Positions 5,928 through 6,274 of a stretch of 6,274 bases of DNA are shown piece after piece (the stretch's first letter is position 1; every line of letters starts with the position of its first letter). The DNA is taken from contig PWOE01000169.1 in assembly GCA_003557585.1 (NCBI GenBank), positions 1 to 6,274 on the forward strand, in the 5' to 3' direction. The translations under genes were made by a program, and so were the position numbers. The notes under the pieces are model-generated. The model saw only the letters and a list, made by a program, of their open reading frames with translations, had not been told where the DNA came from and did no database searches. The DNA is from Candidatus Nealsoniibacteriota bacterium (lineage in GTDB: Bacteria; Patescibacteriota; Minisyncoccia; Minisyncoccales; CSSED10-335).

Positions 5928-6274
5928 GAACTTTACGCATCAAGTATATCACAAGGAGGCTATTTTCTTTCGATTAATTTGGGTATATTTAGAAAGATTA
6001 CAAATGATTTAAACTTATTGTTACATGGTTATGATCTACACGAAAATCTCATACGCAATATAATTGAAGGCGTTCTTATGATTGATTTTCCGGACTCAAT
6101 TATATATGATTTAATAAAAATCGAACTAATCAAAGATGGTGGGAGATTACATGTAAAAACCGCAGCGAAACTAGAGAAAACTAGACAACCTATCAGTATT
6201 GATATAGCGAGAAGTGATTCAGTTACACCGCATAGTATACTAAAGCACTATTCTACAATTGTAGAGAATGAAAA
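5928..6274 (+). pseudogene. AbiEii-like nucleotidyltransferase, N-terminally truncated and running off the window
   Basis: One frame is open from a TGA at 5925-5927 to the window edge, about 115 residues, with no ATG near its beginning. The peptide matches the AbiEii/AbiGii toxin family (type IV toxin-antitoxin or abortive-infection nucleotidyltransferases) from memory of its motifs: SQGGYFLS in place of the usual LKGGxLLS, then NDLNLLLHGYDL in place of the family's DLDxxxxGxxL, then IKIELIKDG, and RQPISIDIARSDSVTP, where the family has IDIxxGDxxTP. The 40-60 residues normally before the KGG motif are absent. The second Asp of the catalytic DLD is Asn, and a few residues seem missing before GRLHVK. 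I infer a remnant lacking activity. The antitoxin gene abiEi usually lies just upstream, but that place is taken by nadC on the opposite strand. Base composition is much more AT-rich than the nad genes. Confidence 0.65.
5943..5951 (-). promoter_or_regulatory. Candidate extended -10 promoter of the nadCAB operon
   Basis: On the minus strand TGATATACT (5951-5943) is an extended -10 (TGN followed by TATACT). No good -35 lies 16-18 bases upstream, where the sequence is A-rich (about 5966-5971). Transcription would start near 5936, giving a leader of about 44 bases. CTTGA (5923-5927) and TCAAG (5940-5944) form a 5-bp inverted repeat around that start point and could be part of an operator, though this may be chance. 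No NAD-related riboswitch is apparent in so short a leader. Confidence 0.5.

Noticed and set aside
5893..5936. NAD-sensing riboswitch in the nadC leader
   Set aside because: The leader of about 44 bases shows no extended pairing, and the known nadA-type motif has a different, longer structure.
5893..5952. Twenty extra N-terminal residues of NadC
   Set aside because: They cover the -10 promoter and leader and have no ribosome binding site; the ATG at 5892 has one and gives the normal family length.
5953..5959. AAGGAGG as a ribosome binding site on the plus strand
   Set aside because: No start codon follows at a suitable distance, and the bases encode the GG motif of the AbiEii remnant.

Overview
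The window looks like a piece of a low- to mid-GC Bacillota-type chromosome. The evidence is Shine-Dalgarno-led genes, AT-rich spacers, extended -10 promoters, Rho-independent terminators, and protein relatives (recalled, not searched) that are mostly clostridial or bacillar. The code appears standard: TGA ends the flavin oxidoreductase, nadA and nadC genes, and TGG encodes Trp. A mollicute with reassigned TGA is therefore unlikely. Genus-level assignment is not possible from the sequence alone.

Layout from left to right. (1) Positions 1-985 are a decaying AT-rich stretch. It holds an unrecognised ORF tail without an ATG start (about 18-221), then a cutC homologue broken by one in-frame TAA (345-347) and one frameshift in an A7 run (584-590). 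(2) Positions 986-1388 are a gap without an intact gene. It holds a degenerate left end of an IS3-family (IS150-like) insertion sequence, with its nested inverted repeat and the start of orfA, then a hairpin that may terminate transcription, then an extended -10 promoter. (3) Positions 1419-2495 encode an intact FMN-dependent nitronate monooxygenase-family protein with a C-terminal four-cysteine cluster. (4) Positions 2589-2630 are a strong bidirectional terminator shared by two converging units. (5) Positions 5892-2644 on the minus strand are a tight nadC-nadA-nadB operon with overlapping gene ends. (6) Positions 5928-6274 on the plus strand are the middle of an AbiEii-like nucleotidyltransferase whose N-terminus is missing and whose catalytic motif is altered. 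It runs off the window.

How the genes work together. NadB oxidises L-aspartate to iminoaspartate, NadA condenses it with dihydroxyacetone phosphate to quinolinate, and NadC converts quinolinate to nicotinate mononucleotide. The operon is thus the whole de novo route from aspartate to the NAD precursor. The flavin oxidoreductase points the other way and has its own promoter, so no functional link to NAD synthesis is shown. By eye the nad operon and the oxidoreductase are clearly richer in GC than the flanks. The picture is of healthy metabolic genes set between degraded accessory DNA: a dead IS end, a broken cutC and a broken abortive-infection toxin.

I found no convincing new biological system here. 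The points most worth a second look are the cysteine cluster of the oxidoreductase, the nad promoter lying inside the abiEii remnant, and the two-lesion cutC.
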